The notes below the pieces were generated by a model. The model saw nothing but the letters and a program-made list of their open reading frames with translations. It had not been told where the DNA came from and made no database searches. 64,000 bases of DNA from Streptomyces spinosisporus (GTDB taxonomy: Bacteria; Actinomycetota; Actinomycetes; Streptomycetales; Streptomycetaceae): the NCBI RefSeq assembly GCF_022698145.1, contig NZ_JALDAX010000008.1:1-64000 (forward strand), given 5' to 3'. How positions within the stretch are numbered: position 1 is the stretch's first letter; each line of letters opens with the position of its first letter. Position numbers and translations under genes: made by a program. This document shows, piece by piece, positions 33,457 to 41,627 of the stretch.

Positions 33457-35267
33457 CTCTCGGTGACGGCCAACGCGGCTGCCATGATGCTGAGTTGGGG
33501 GTTCACCTCCGGGCAGCCCGGCAGCACCGAGGCGTCGGCGACGAGCACGCCGTCGACGCCGCGCAGCCGGCCCTCGGCATCGGCGGGCGCCCGGTGCGGA
33601 TCACCGCCCGCGGCGACGGTGCCGGTCGGGTGGAAGGCCGACAGATGCAGATCGCGCGCGGTGATGCCGGCGAGCAGGGCGTCGAGTTCACCGAGGGTTC
33701 GGGCGCGCGGCGCCCGGGGGATGCCGGTGAGGACCTCCTTCGCCCCCGCGGCGAACAGGACACGTCCCATGGCCTGTACAGCCGTCATCAGCCGCTCGCC
33801 GTCGCGGGGGTCCAGGCTGTAGCGGACCAGGGTGCGGTCGCGGCCCAGGACGCGGCCCGAGGGACGGTCGGCGATCATGGCGCCGAGGACGGCCAGCCGG
33901 TCGGCGCCCTCCAGTTCGCGGCGCAGGGAGCGGCCGACGCCGGGCAGGACGAAGCTGCTCATGCCGGGCGGGCTCGCCGTCGCCTCGATCAGGATGCCGC
34001 GCTCGTGCAGTTCCTCGATGCCGGCGCTCTGCAGGACGCCCTTCCAGGAGGTGACCGGTTCGGGGAAACGGCCTGCGACGCTGGTGGCCGGGTGGACGCT
34101 GAGGTTGCGGCCCAGGCGGGGATGGCCGCCGAGGCCGGAGCGGCGCAGCAGTTGCGGCGTCTGCAGCGCTCCCGCGGCCGTGACGACGAGAGGGCTGAGG
34201 ATCTCCAGCTCGCTGCCGTCGGCCCGGCGCACCAGGACGCCGGATGCCCTGGGCAGGCCCGGACGATCGTGGTCGAGCAGGATGCGCAGGACCCGTGCGC
34301 CGGTGACGATGCGCGCTCCGGCGGCGCACGCTTCGGGCAGCACGGACAGCTGCACGCTCTGCTTGGCACCGGTGGGGCAGCCCACGACGCACTGGCAGGA
34401 GCCCTTGCAGCCCGGCGCGTTGCGGCGCAGCGGACCCGCCCGCCAGCCGAGCCGTTCGGCGCCTGCGAGGGCGAGCAGGCCGTTGGCGCCGAGGACGCCG
34501 AGCGGCTGGGTGGCGACGCGCAGGGTGCGTTCGACCTCGTCGAGATGTGCGGGCAGGCCGTCGGCGAGGTGGAAGCCGTGGCAGCGGCTCCAGCGGTCGA
34601 GGACATGGTCCGGAGTGCGGTAGCAGGTACCGGAGTTGACGACGGTGGTGCCGCCGACGGCCCGTCCGACCGGCAGCAGCAGGGGCGGGTTGCCGAGCGC
34701 GGCCGTCGCGCCGCCGTCCCGGTACAGATCGGTGAAGCGGTCCAGCGGCGGTCGGCGGCCGAAGGATGCCGTTGTGTGGTGCTCGCCCTCCTCCAGCACG
34801 ACGACGGACAGCCCGGCGCGCGCGAGGGTCCGCGCGGCCATGGCCCCTCCGGCGCCGGAGCCCACCACGACGGCGTCGGCGGTGGCGCGGTCGGGCCACT
34901 CCTCGGCGGGGGTGCAGTCCAGCGGCGGGTCCTCCGGCGCAACCTCTGCGCGTGGAAGCGGCGTCCGCTCGGTGGCCGCGGCGAGCAGCACGGGGACCTT
35001 GAGGAGGTCGAGCGCCGGTACGAGCCCGGGGCGTGCGGCGAGCGACCCGAGCACGCGCTCGCGCTCGTCCGGGGTGAGTCCGGCGAGGCGGCGCCCGCTG
35101 TGCAGCAGGGCGTAGGCGTCGACGGCGGCGGCAGCCGTGCGTACTCCCGCACGTACCGGCGCCGGAAGTGCGGACAGGAACGTGTCGAGCCGGGCGGGCA
35201 CGCGCGCTGCCCATTCCTCGTCGTCGGTGTCGGCGAGCAGGGCGGCGACCAGTCCGTGTGCGCTCAT
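33411..35267 (-). CDS. GMC-family oxidoreductase (long-chain alcohol oxidase-like)
   Basis: A 618-residue flavoenzyme with a roughly 130-residue N-terminal extension before the FAD motif DAVVVGSGAGGAMAARTLA. The cysteine-rich segment CKGSCQCVVGCPTGAK is typical of the alcohol oxidase/gluconate dehydrogenase branch. The catalytic region has SAFHPTGTVAAGGDP and PGCPEVNPQLSIMA, carrying the conserved His and Asn. ATG 35267 follows GGGGGA and overlaps the previous gene's stop. The 3' end overlaps the DUF488 gene. It is last in a GntR-headed operon; the substrate may be a lipid or sterol-like alcohol. Confidence 0.87.
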   Translation of the reverse strand: MSAHGLVAALLADTDDEEWAARVPARLDTFLSALPAPVRAGVRTAAAAVDAYALLHSGRRLAGLTPDERERVLGSLAARPGLVPALDLLKVPVLLAAATERTPLPRAEVAPEDPPLDCTPAEEWPDRATADAVVVGSGAGGAMAARTLARAGLSVVVLEEGEHHTTASFGRRPPLDRFTDLYRDGGATAALGNPPLLLPVGRAVGGTTVVNSGTCYRTPDHVLDRWSRCHGFHLADGLPAHLDEVERTLRVATQPLGVLGANGLLALAGAERLGWRAGPLRRNAPGCKGSCQCVVGCPTGAKQSVQLSVLPEACAAGARIVTGARVLRILLDHDRPGLPRASGVLVRRADGSELEILSPLVVTAAGALQTPQLLRRSGLGGHPRLGRNLSVHPATSVAGRFPEPVTSWKGVLQSAGIEELHERGILIEATASPPGMSSFVLPGVGRSLRRELEGADRLAVLGAMIADRPSGRVLGRDRTLVRYSLDPRDGERLMTAVQAMGRVLFAAGAKEVLTGIPRAPRARTLGELDALLAGITARDLHLSAFHPTGTVAAGGDPHRAPADAEGRLRGVDGVLVADASVLPGCPEVNPQLSIMAAALAVTESYAERSSSSRSSTAA

Positions 35268-36646
35268 CGGTCCCCCACCTCGGCATGTGCGGTGGCCCGC
35301 AGGGTCCATGAGGCCTCGCTGCGCCAGCGGCCCCACCAGCGTTCCAGCAGGACGGTCGCGTCGGCGCTCTCGCTGTTGCGGCACACGGCGGCGGCGCCGT
35401 CCGGGTCACGGTAGTCCAGGGCGAGCGTGCGTTCCTCGGGCTGGGTGACCTCGACGCGGATGCGGCGCAGCAGCGTACGGCCGGTCACGGTCCACGTCGG
35501 CAGCCCGATGCGGGCGCGGAACCGTCCGGCGCCGAGCAGGCCGACCGCGGAGCGCTCGGGCCGGCGCGGCCAGGTACGTCCGTTGCGGTGCAGACGCAGG
35601 AAGACGAGCGGAGGCAGTCGCCGCAGCACGGGACGCGTCGACACCGCCGCGACCACTTCGAGGACGTCCGAGCCGCCCAGGTCCGCGTGCAGCCAGGCCC
35701 AACGGCGGGCGTTGCCACGGCCGTTGATGCGGGCGGAGGCTCCGGGGGCGGCGCGCAGTGTCAGTGTGTTCTCGCCGTCGCCGAACGTTCCGTCGTAGGT
35801 GGCCCGTGCCGCCGGAAGCATGTGTGTCGCGGGGAGCAGGGGGCGCCGCCAGGACCAGCGGGGAAAGGTGAACAGCGGCTCGCCCAGGGGCTGTTCGGTG
35901 AGGTTCCAGTGGAAGTCGCCCGCGCTGCCGGTCAGTCGGCCCGGGCCCGCGTCGACGCCTTCGGCGGTGAAGCCGTGCGTGGGGCTGTGCCAGGGGGCGG
36001 GCCCGAAGCGGACGTGGCGCACCTTTCCCTCGGGCGGGAAGGCGGCCGCCCAGCCGTGGGCGATCGGTGCGGATCCGTCGGCGGGCGCGACCAGTTCGTG
36101 GTGCAGCCAGATGCCGGTGCCGGTCGCGGGGTCGGTCAGGGTGGTGTACCAGACCTCGGTGCGACCGGGGCTGCCGTCCCAGCGCGGCACGGCGTATTGG
36201 GCGGCGTCCTCGCGCCGGGGAAAGCGGAAGCTCAGCAGGAAGGGCGCGAGTCCGGTCGTGACGGGGAAGCGGAGGGTGCCCTGTCCGGCCCGCGCGCCGT
36301 CCTCGTAGAGCGTGAACGGCAGGACGGTCATCGACCTCACCGGGTGGCGCGGGCTCACCGACTTCCAGCCGTCCAGGGTGAAGTCGCGGCCGTCGGCGGT
36401 GAACGTCAGCCGGTAGCGGATGCGGCGGCGGGCGAGCGGGGATATCTCCAACTCCCCTGTGGCGTTTGGGTCGTCGGCCAGTCCGGCGATGCGGAGGCGG
36501 CCGTGGACCTGGGCGGAGGTGGTGCGGTGCGGGCGCAGGATCTCCTCGCACTCGGCCCGCAGGTCCAGGCGGATGCGGCGGACCGGGTCGCCGGTGTCGA
36601 GCCGGACCGTGCCGAGCATCGTCTCCGTGAACGTCGTGCCCCTCAC
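35264..36646 (-). CDS. Hypothetical protein with lipocalin-like (CrtC/AttH-type) region
   Basis: A 460-residue protein I cannot assign firmly. It is rich in beta strands. Segments such as GTGIWLHHELVAP, FTFPRWSWRRPLLPATHM and RRWAWLHADLGGSD resemble the paired lipocalin-like domains of carotenoid hydratase (CrtC) and AttH proteins, which act on hydrophobic molecules. GTG 36646 overlaps the GntR stop and has GGAGGG 6 bp upstream. Coupling to a GMC oxidase suggests they work on the same lipid. Confidence 0.6.
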   Translation of the reverse strand: MRGTTFTETMLGTVRLDTGDPVRRIRLDLRAECEEILRPHRTTSAQVHGRLRIAGLADDPNATGELEISPLARRRIRYRLTFTADGRDFTLDGWKSVSPRHPVRSMTVLPFTLYEDGARAGQGTLRFPVTTGLAPFLLSFRFPRREDAAQYAVPRWDGSPGRTEVWYTTLTDPATGTGIWLHHELVAPADGSAPIAHGWAAAFPPEGKVRHVRFGPAPWHSPTHGFTAEGVDAGPGRLTGSAGDFHWNLTEQPLGEPLFTFPRWSWRRPLLPATHMLPAARATYDGTFGDGENTLTLRAAPGASARINGRGNARRWAWLHADLGGSDVLEVVAAVSTRPVLRRLPPLVFLRLHRNGRTWPRRPERSAVGLLGAGRFRARIGLPTWTVTGRTLLRRIRVEVTQPEERTLALDYRDPDGAAAVCRNSESADATVLLERWWGRWRSEASWTLRATAHAEVGDR

Positions 36647-37329
36647 GCCAGTCCCTCCAGCATGATCTTCTCGGTGACCCGCAGATAGGCGTCGGCTGCC
36701 GCGTGCGCCTTCCGGCCGTCGCCGGACGCCACCGCCTCGACCACCGGGGCGAGCCGCCGGTGGGCCGTCTCCGGGTCGGTGAACGGCCCGCTCAGGGCGG
36801 CGCGTACGGGTAGATAGGCGTTGAAGAGCGTGTTGGTCAGCAGGACGTAGACCCGGTTGCCGGTCGCCCGGGCCAGCGCGCGGTGCACCTCGACGTCGGC
36901 CAGCTGCACCGCGTCCGCGCCGACGGCCTCCCGTACGGCATCGAGGAGCCGGCGCAGTTCGGCGTGCTGTTTGGAGGTGGCTCGTGCCGCGGCCCGCTCG
37001 GCGATCAACGCGCCCACGGAGCGCCGTACTTCGAAGATCTCCCGGACCCACTTGGCGTCGTGGCGCACGAGCATCGGCAGGAGGTCGGCGCCGCCGAGCC
37101 GGGCGTAGTCACGCACCTTGGTGCCGACTCCGTGCCGGGTCTCCAGCAGGCCGGCCTGGACGAGGCGGCCGAAGGCGTGCTTGAGGGTGGTGCGGGTGAC
37201 GCCGTACCCGTCGGCCAGTTGGCGTTCCGGAGGCAGATAGCTGCCCGCGGGATGGCGTCCGGCCAGGATGTCCTCGCGCAGCCTGGATTCCAGGACGTCC
37301 ACGATGGTCTCGCGGGGCAGGGCCTCCAC
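36643..37329 (-). CDS. GntR-family regulator (FadR/FCD type)
   Basis: A 228-residue regulator. The winged helix has LPPERQLADGYGVTRTTLKHAFGRL, and the C-terminal FCD all-helical domain includes VEVHRALARATGNRVYVLL, whose His and Arg are typical metal/ligand residues. GTG 37329 has GGAGG 5 bp upstream. It heads an operon with the lipocalin-like and GMC genes (4 bp overlaps). An inverted repeat upstream is a probable autoregulatory site. Confidence 0.9.
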   Translation of the reverse strand: MEALPRETIVDVLESRLREDILAGRHPAGSYLPPERQLADGYGVTRTTLKHAFGRLVQAGLLETRHGVGTKVRDYARLGGADLLPMLVRHDAKWVREIFEVRRSVGALIAERAAARATSKQHAELRRLLDAVREAVGADAVQLADVEVHRALARATGNRVYVLLTNTLFNAYLPVRAALSGPFTDPETAHRRLAPVVEAVASGDGRKAHAAADAYLRVTEKIMLEGLA

Positions 37330-37354
37330 GGGTGCCTCCTCGGGCGAATGGTGT

Positions 37355-37379
37355 GGATGAGTGGCTGATCCACTCAACC
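37355..37379. promoter_or_regulatory. GntR operator before the GntR/GMC operon
   Basis: GGATGAGTGG (37355-37364) and CCACTCAACC (37370-37379), 5 bp apart, are inverted with 9 of 10 bases matching. The inner TGAGTGG/CCACTCA arms are perfect. The position 26 bp before GTG 37329 suits repression. Confidence 0.6.
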
Positions 37380-37439
37380 AGCAGCATTGACCGACGGTCA
37401 ACCCCCTGTCGCACGCCCGCCGTTCACATGGCGACGCCG

Positions 37440-37474
37440 AAGGGGCGGCCGGTCGCGTCGACCGGCCGCCCCTT
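37440..37474 (-). terminator. Terminator hairpin of the flavoprotein gene
   Basis: AAGGGGCGGCCGGTC (37440-37454) and GACCGGCCGCCCCTT (37460-37474) form a perfect 15 bp stem with a GCGTC loop. It begins 18 bp after the stop of the minus-strand gene 37492-39162. Confidence 0.8.
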
Positions 37475-37491
37475 GTGCCCTTCAGCCCTGG

Positions 37492-39162
37492 TCAGGCGGT
37501 CTGCCGCGCCGCCGCCCGGCCGGCCGCGCGGCCCGAGAAGAGGCAGCCGCCGAGGAAGGTGCCCTCCAGGGCGTTGTAGCCGTGGACGCCGCCGCCGCCG
37601 AAGCCGGCGACCTCGCCGGCCGCGTAGAGGCCCTCGATCGGGTCGCCGTCGGTGCCCAGGGCGCGGGAGTCCAGGTCGGTCTGGATGCCGCCGAGGGTCT
37701 TGCGGGTGAGGATGTTGAGCTTGACGCCGATCAGCGGTCCCGCCGCCGGGTCGAGGATGCGGTGCGGGCCGGCGACGCGGCCCAGGCGGTCGCCGATGTA
37801 GCGGCGGGCGTTGCGGATGCCCTGGATCTGGGAGTCCTTGCTGTACGGGTTGGCCAACTGCAGGTCGCGGGCCTCGATCTGGCGGCGCACCTCGGCGGCG
37901 TCCAGCAGCGGCTTGTCCGTCAACTCGTTCATCTTAGTGACCAGTTGCTCCAGCGTCGGCGCGGTCACGAAGTCGGCGCCCTTGCGCAGGAAGGCGTCCA
38001 CCGGTCCCGGGGCGCCCTTGCCGAGGCGGTTCTTCAGCACCGCCGCCTTGTCCTTGGCGGTGATGTCGGGGTTCTGCTCGGAGCCCGACAGCGCGAACTC
38101 CTTCTCGATGATCTTCCGGGTGAGGATGAACCAGGAGTGGTTGTGCTCGGCGATGTCCTCGGTGGTGCGCAGGTACTTGAGGGTGTTGAGGGTGTCGTAG
38201 CCCGGCAGGCACGGGTCGGGAAGCCTGCGGCCGAGGGCGTCGAGCCACATCGACGACGGGCCGGGCAGGATGCGGATGCCGTGCCCCGGCCAGATCGGGT
38301 CCCAGTTGCGCAGACCCTCGGTGTAGTGCCACATGCGGTCGCGGTTGACCAGCCGTACGCCCGCCTCGGCGCTGATGTCGAGCATGCGGCCGTCGACGTA
38401 GGCGGGCACGCCGGTGACCATCTCGGTGGGCGGGGTGCCGAGGCGCTCGGGCCAGTAGCGGCGGACGATGTCGTGGTCGGCGCCGATGCCGCCGGAGGTG
38501 ACGACGACGGCCTTCGCGGTGAGTTCGAAGTCACCGATGCGGTCGCGGTTGGAGGCGACGCCGCGCGCGGAGTCGTCCGGGGCGAGGACCGTGCCGCGCA
38601 CGCCGCGCGCGGCGCCCTCCTCGATGACGAGCTCGTCGACCCGGTGCCGGTGGTGGAAGGTCAGCAGTCCGTCGCGCGCGGCCTGCTTGGCGTAGTTCAC
38701 GAAGGGTTCGACGACTCCGGTGCCGGTGCCCCAGCTGATGTGGAAGCGGGGCACGGAGTTGCCGTGTCCGTGCGCCCTGAGGTCGCCGCGCTCCGCCCAG
38801 CCGACCGTGGGCAGCACCTTGATGCCGTGCCCCTCCAGCCAGGACCGCTTCTCCCCCGCCGCCCATTCGACGTAGGCGCGCGCCCAGCGCACCGCCCAGG
38901 AGTCCTCGTCGTCCTCGCGGTCGAACTGGGCGCTGCCCTGCCAGTCGCTCCAGGCGAGTTCGAAGGAGTCCTTGATGCCGAGCCGTCGCTGCTCCGGGGT
39001 GTCGACGAGGAAGAGTCCGCCGAAGGACCAGAACGCCTGGCCGCCGAGGTTGGCGGCGTTCTCCTGGTCGACCAGCGCGACCCGCCGGCCCCGGCTGGTG
39101 AGCTCGTGCGCGGCGACCAGGCCCGCGAGGCCCGCTCCGACGACGATGACGTCCGCATCCAT
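37492..39162 (-). CDS. FAD-binding dehydrogenase (fumarate reductase/KstD-like flavoprotein)
   Basis: A 556-residue flavoprotein. The dinucleotide site is DVIVVGAGLAGLVAAHELT, and the C-terminal FAD motif is GLYAAGEVAGFGGGGVHGYNALEGTFLGG. The family includes 3-ketosteroid delta-1-dehydrogenase and fumarate reductase; the sequence is annotated widely in actinomycetes only as FAD-binding dehydrogenase. ATG 39162 has AGAAGGA about 9 bp upstream; an in-frame GTG-free extension to 39183 lacks support. It follows a TetR gene by 17 bp and a large palindromic operator governs the pair. Steroid or lipid oxidation is possible but not shown. Confidence 0.87.
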   Translation of the reverse strand: MDADVIVVGAGLAGLVAAHELTSRGRRVALVDQENAANLGGQAFWSFGGLFLVDTPEQRRLGIKDSFELAWSDWQGSAQFDREDDEDSWAVRWARAYVEWAAGEKRSWLEGHGIKVLPTVGWAERGDLRAHGHGNSVPRFHISWGTGTGVVEPFVNYAKQAARDGLLTFHHRHRVDELVIEEGAARGVRGTVLAPDDSARGVASNRDRIGDFELTAKAVVVTSGGIGADHDIVRRYWPERLGTPPTEMVTGVPAYVDGRMLDISAEAGVRLVNRDRMWHYTEGLRNWDPIWPGHGIRILPGPSSMWLDALGRRLPDPCLPGYDTLNTLKYLRTTEDIAEHNHSWFILTRKIIEKEFALSGSEQNPDITAKDKAAVLKNRLGKGAPGPVDAFLRKGADFVTAPTLEQLVTKMNELTDKPLLDAAEVRRQIEARDLQLANPYSKDSQIQGIRNARRYIGDRLGRVAGPHRILDPAAGPLIGVKLNILTRKTLGGIQTDLDSRALGTDGDPIEGLYAAGEVAGFGGGGVHGYNALEGTFLGGCLFSGRAAGRAAARQTA

Positions 39163-39179
39163 GGCGACCGATCCTTCTC

Positions 39180-39818
39180 TCAATGGGGGTCAGACTGAGG
39201 GCTGCTGCCGTCCGTCAGCAGCGCGGTGAGCAGTTGTTTGAGCCAGGTGCGCGCGGCCTCGACGTCCCTGTCCAGCAGCAGTTGGGTGGTGACGCCGTCG
39301 TAGGCGGCCACCACGGCGTGGGCCGCGCCGTCGACGTCGCCCAGTACGGCGGGCAGTGCGCCGAAGCCGCGTGCGCGGGCGAGCCGTTCGGCGATCGCGC
39401 GGCGCAGCCGTGCCCGGTGTTCCAGCAGCGTCCCGGCGACGTGCGGGGCGCGGGCGGCGTACACCAGGAAGTCCGTCTTGACCAGCAGCCAGTCCAGGTC
39501 GAGGAGCAGCACCTCGGTGACCCGGTCGACGGCGGCGGGCACGTCGAGGTCCGGCCCGTCCTGGGCGAGGGCCCCGGACACCTGCTCCGCGATGAGGTCG
39601 GCGCGCTCGCGGTAGAGGGCGAAGAACAGCTCGTCCAGGCTGTCGAAGTTGGAGTAGAACGCGCCCCTGCTGTACCCGGCGGCCTCGCAGACCTCCTCGA
39701 TCGAGACCCGTCCGAAGCCCTTGGCGGCGAACACGGCGAAGGCGGCGTCGAGAAGGTTGGCCCGCGTGCGGACCCTGCGCCGCGTGACGCGCCGCTCCGC
39801 CTTCTCCTCGGTCACCAT
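39180..39818 (-). CDS. TetR/AcrR-family regulator
   Basis: A 212-residue regulator with helix-turn-helix VSIEEVCEAAGYSRGAFYSNFDSLDELF, typical of the AcrR group. The C-terminal ligand domain contains LLLDLDWLLVKTDFLVYAAR. ATG 39818 has GGAGG 7 bp upstream. It is co-directional with the flavoprotein gene (17 bp apart) and divergent from alkB. The palindrome at 39832-39870 is 14 bp before its start. Confidence 0.9.
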   Translation of the reverse strand: MVTEEKAERRVTRRRVRTRANLLDAAFAVFAAKGFGRVSIEEVCEAAGYSRGAFYSNFDSLDELFFALYRERADLIAEQVSGALAQDGPDLDVPAAVDRVTEVLLLDLDWLLVKTDFLVYAARAPHVAGTLLEHRARLRRAIAERLARARGFGALPAVLGDVDGAAHAVVAAYDGVTTQLLLDRDVEAARTWLKQLLTALLTDGSSPQSDPH

Positions 39819-39831
39819 GCCCGTACCTCCG

Positions 39832-39870
39832 TTCGATACGGGAATGTATCCGATACAGCAATGCATCGAA
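39832..39870. promoter_or_regulatory. 39 bp palindromic TetR operator
   Basis: Centred on 39851. The inner TGTATC-C-GATACA (39845-39857) is perfect, and outer arms TTCGAT (39832-39837) and ATCGAA (39865-39870) are exactly symmetric about the same centre. In total 13 of 19 positions match. It lies in the tetR/alkB divergent region. Confidence 0.75.
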
Positions 39871-39952
39871 AGGGGTTCACCAGCGAGAGGCGGCAGGGGA
39901 ACCGGGAAAGCCGAGGGGAACAAAAGTTCGAATGGAGGAGTACGCTGGTTCC

Positions 39953-40579
39953 ATGACCACGCACCTCCAGGGCTCGCTCTTCGACCAGACCGACCAGCTG
40001 CGGCTCGGCCCCCTCGGCGGGATCCGGCGCACCTGGCTCGGCCTCGGCGCGTGGATCGACGTGCTGCCCGGATGGCTCGGCGGCTCGGACGCCCTGTTCG
40101 AACACCTCGCCGCCGAGGTGCCGTGGCGCGCGGAGCGCCGGAAGATGTACGACCAGGTCGTCGACGTACCCCGGCTGCTCTCCTTCTACGGCGCGGACGA
40201 CCCGCTTCCGCACCCCGTCCTGGACGAGGCTCGCGAGGCCCTGTCCGCGCACTACGCCGGCGAACTGGGCGAGCCGTTCACCACGGCCGGGCTCTGCTAC
40301 TACCGCGACGGGCGCGACAGCGTCGCCTGGCACGGCGACCGGATCGGGCGGGGCGCCCGCGAGGACACGATGGTGGCCATCGTCTCCGTGGGCGCGCCCC
40401 GCGATCTGCTGCTGCGCCCGGTGCGGGGCGGCGAGAGCGTGCGGCGCCCGCTGGGGCACGGCGACCTCATCGTGATGGGCGGCTCCTGCCAGCGGACCTG
40501 GGAGCACTGCGTACCGAAGACCACACGCGCCGCGGGACCGCGCATCAGCATCCAGTTCCGCCCGCACGGCGTGCAGTGA
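39953..40579 (+). CDS. alkB: Alpha-ketoglutarate-dependent dioxygenase, AlkB family (DNA alkylation repair)
   Basis: A 208-residue enzyme that oxidatively removes alkyl groups from DNA bases. Iron ligands are readable: H127 and D129 in AWHGDR and H185 in RTWEHCVPK. The 2-oxoglutarate arginines are R197 and R203 (GPRISIQFRPHG). The YYRDGRDSVAWHGD context is the standard AlkB substrate loop. ATG 39953 has GGAGGAG 12 bp upstream. An upstream in-frame ATG at 39932 has poorer support. It is divergent from tetR and could be read by a promoter in the palindromic region. Confidence 0.92.
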   Translation: MTTHLQGSLFDQTDQLRLGPLGGIRRTWLGLGAWIDVLPGWLGGSDALFEHLAAEVPWRAERRKMYDQVVDVPRLLSFYGADDPLPHPVLDEAREALSAHYAGELGEPFTTAGLCYYRDGRDSVAWHGDRIGRGAREDTMVAIVSVGAPRDLLLRPVRGGESVRRPLGHGDLIVMGGSCQRTWEHCVPKTTRAAGPRISIQFRPHGVQ

Positions 40580-40612
40580 GGCGGAGAGGCGGCCGCTTCG
40601 GCTGCGCGCAGG

Positions 40613-40647
40613 GGGCTGCCTCCGGCGGACGGTGCCGGAGGCAGCCC
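40613..40647 (+). terminator. Terminator after alkB
   Basis: GGGCTGCCTCCGGC (40613-40626) and GCCGGAGGCAGCCC (40634-40647) form a perfect 14 bp stem with a 7 nt loop, followed by TTCCCCTTGT. Confidence 0.75.
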
Positions 40648-40713
40648 TTCCCCTTGTACACCTGCCCAGAGGCGTGAGCGCCGGGAACATACCAACGCGC
40701 CTGCTGTTCACCG

Positions 40714-40755
40714 TGCGCCCCGAACTCGCCGATATGCGCCCTGAACTCGCCGATT
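40714..40755. repeat. Two 21 bp direct repeats before the MBL gene
   Basis: TGCGCCCCGAACTCGCCGAT(A) at 40714-40734 and TGCGCCCTGAACTCGCCGAT(T) at 40735-40755 are tandem and differ at two positions. The 21 bp period equals two helical turns. The segment is about 85 bp before ATG 40840 and may be an operator with two sites. Confidence 0.55.
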
Positions 40756-40839
40756 GGCGCGGACCCGACGGTTCCGGTGGTGTGCGGGTCTGCTTTGCTG
40801 GTGCCCGTCGGGGGCAGGACCTCATCACGCGGGGCGATC

Positions 40840-41586
40840 ATGCGCGCAGACGTACGGCAAGTCGCCGACGGCATCCACCTGGTGCACGGCAGCAACACCA
40901 ACTGGGTCATCATCACCGAGGGAAACGAGATCACCCTCGTCGACACGGGCTACCCCGGAGACCGTGAGCAGCTGCTCGCCTCCCTGGAAGCGGTGGGCGG
41001 CGCGCCGGAGGCGGTCTCGGCGGTGCTGATCACGCACGCCCACAACGACCACCTGGGCTCCGCCGAGTTCCTCCGCTGCACCTACGGCACGCCCATCTAC
41101 CTCCACCCGGCCGAAGTGCCGCACGCACGGCGGGAGTTCCTGCACCAGGTGACCATCGGGCAGGTCCTGAAGAACAGCTGGCGGCCCGGCGTGCTGCCCT
41201 GGTCGGTGCACGCCCTGCGGTCCGGCGGCACGGCCCATGTGCCGGTCGCCGTGCCGGAGCCCTTCCCGGCGGAGGGCGCGCTGGACCTGCCCGGCCGGCC
41301 CGTTCCGGTGCACACCCCCGGCCACACCGACGGCCACGCGGCCTTCCACCTCCCGGACACCGGGGTGCTGATCTCGGGCGACGCCCTGGTCAGCGGCCAC
41401 CCCACGTCACGCGTCAAGGGGCCGCAGCTGCTGCCGGACATGTTCCACCACGACCGCTCCCGCGCCGTCGCCTCGCTGGACGTTCTCGCCGCACTGGACG
41501 GCGACCTGATGCTGCCCGGACACGGTCCCGCGCACCGCGGTCCGGTGGGTGAGGCAGCACTTCAGGCCAAGGAGCGTGCCCTTTAA
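40840..41586 (+). CDS. MBL-fold metallohydrolase
   Basis: A 248-residue metallo-beta-lactamase fold protein. Zinc ligands are in THAHNDH (H66, H68, D70, H71), with VHTPGHTDGHAAF and ISGDALVSGH supplying the later His and Asp, and a final LPGHGPAH. Substrate unknown. ATG 40840 has GGGGCG about 6 bp upstream. It is followed by the DUF4032 gene 41 bp downstream. Confidence 0.88.
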   Translation: MRADVRQVADGIHLVHGSNTNWVIITEGNEITLVDTGYPGDREQLLASLEAVGGAPEAVSAVLITHAHNDHLGSAEFLRCTYGTPIYLHPAEVPHARREFLHQVTIGQVLKNSWRPGVLPWSVHALRSGGTAHVPVAVPEPFPAEGALDLPGRPVPVHTPGHTDGHAAFHLPDTGVLISGDALVSGHPTSRVKGPQLLPDMFHHDRSRAVASLDVLAALDGDLMLPGHGPAHRGPVGEAALQAKERAL

Positions 41587-41627
41587 GGTGAGGTGACGAT
41601 CACCGCGAGGGCGAGGACACGCGAGCC

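Noticed and set aside
32949..35414. An 821-codon plus-strand frame over the GMC gene
   Set aside because: It mirrors the GMC coding sequence; no motifs and unnatural amino acid use.
40632..40967. A small protein with duplicated heptapeptide RPELADM/RPELADW
   Set aside because: Would overlap the MBL start in another frame; the 21 bp repeat is better explained as an operator.
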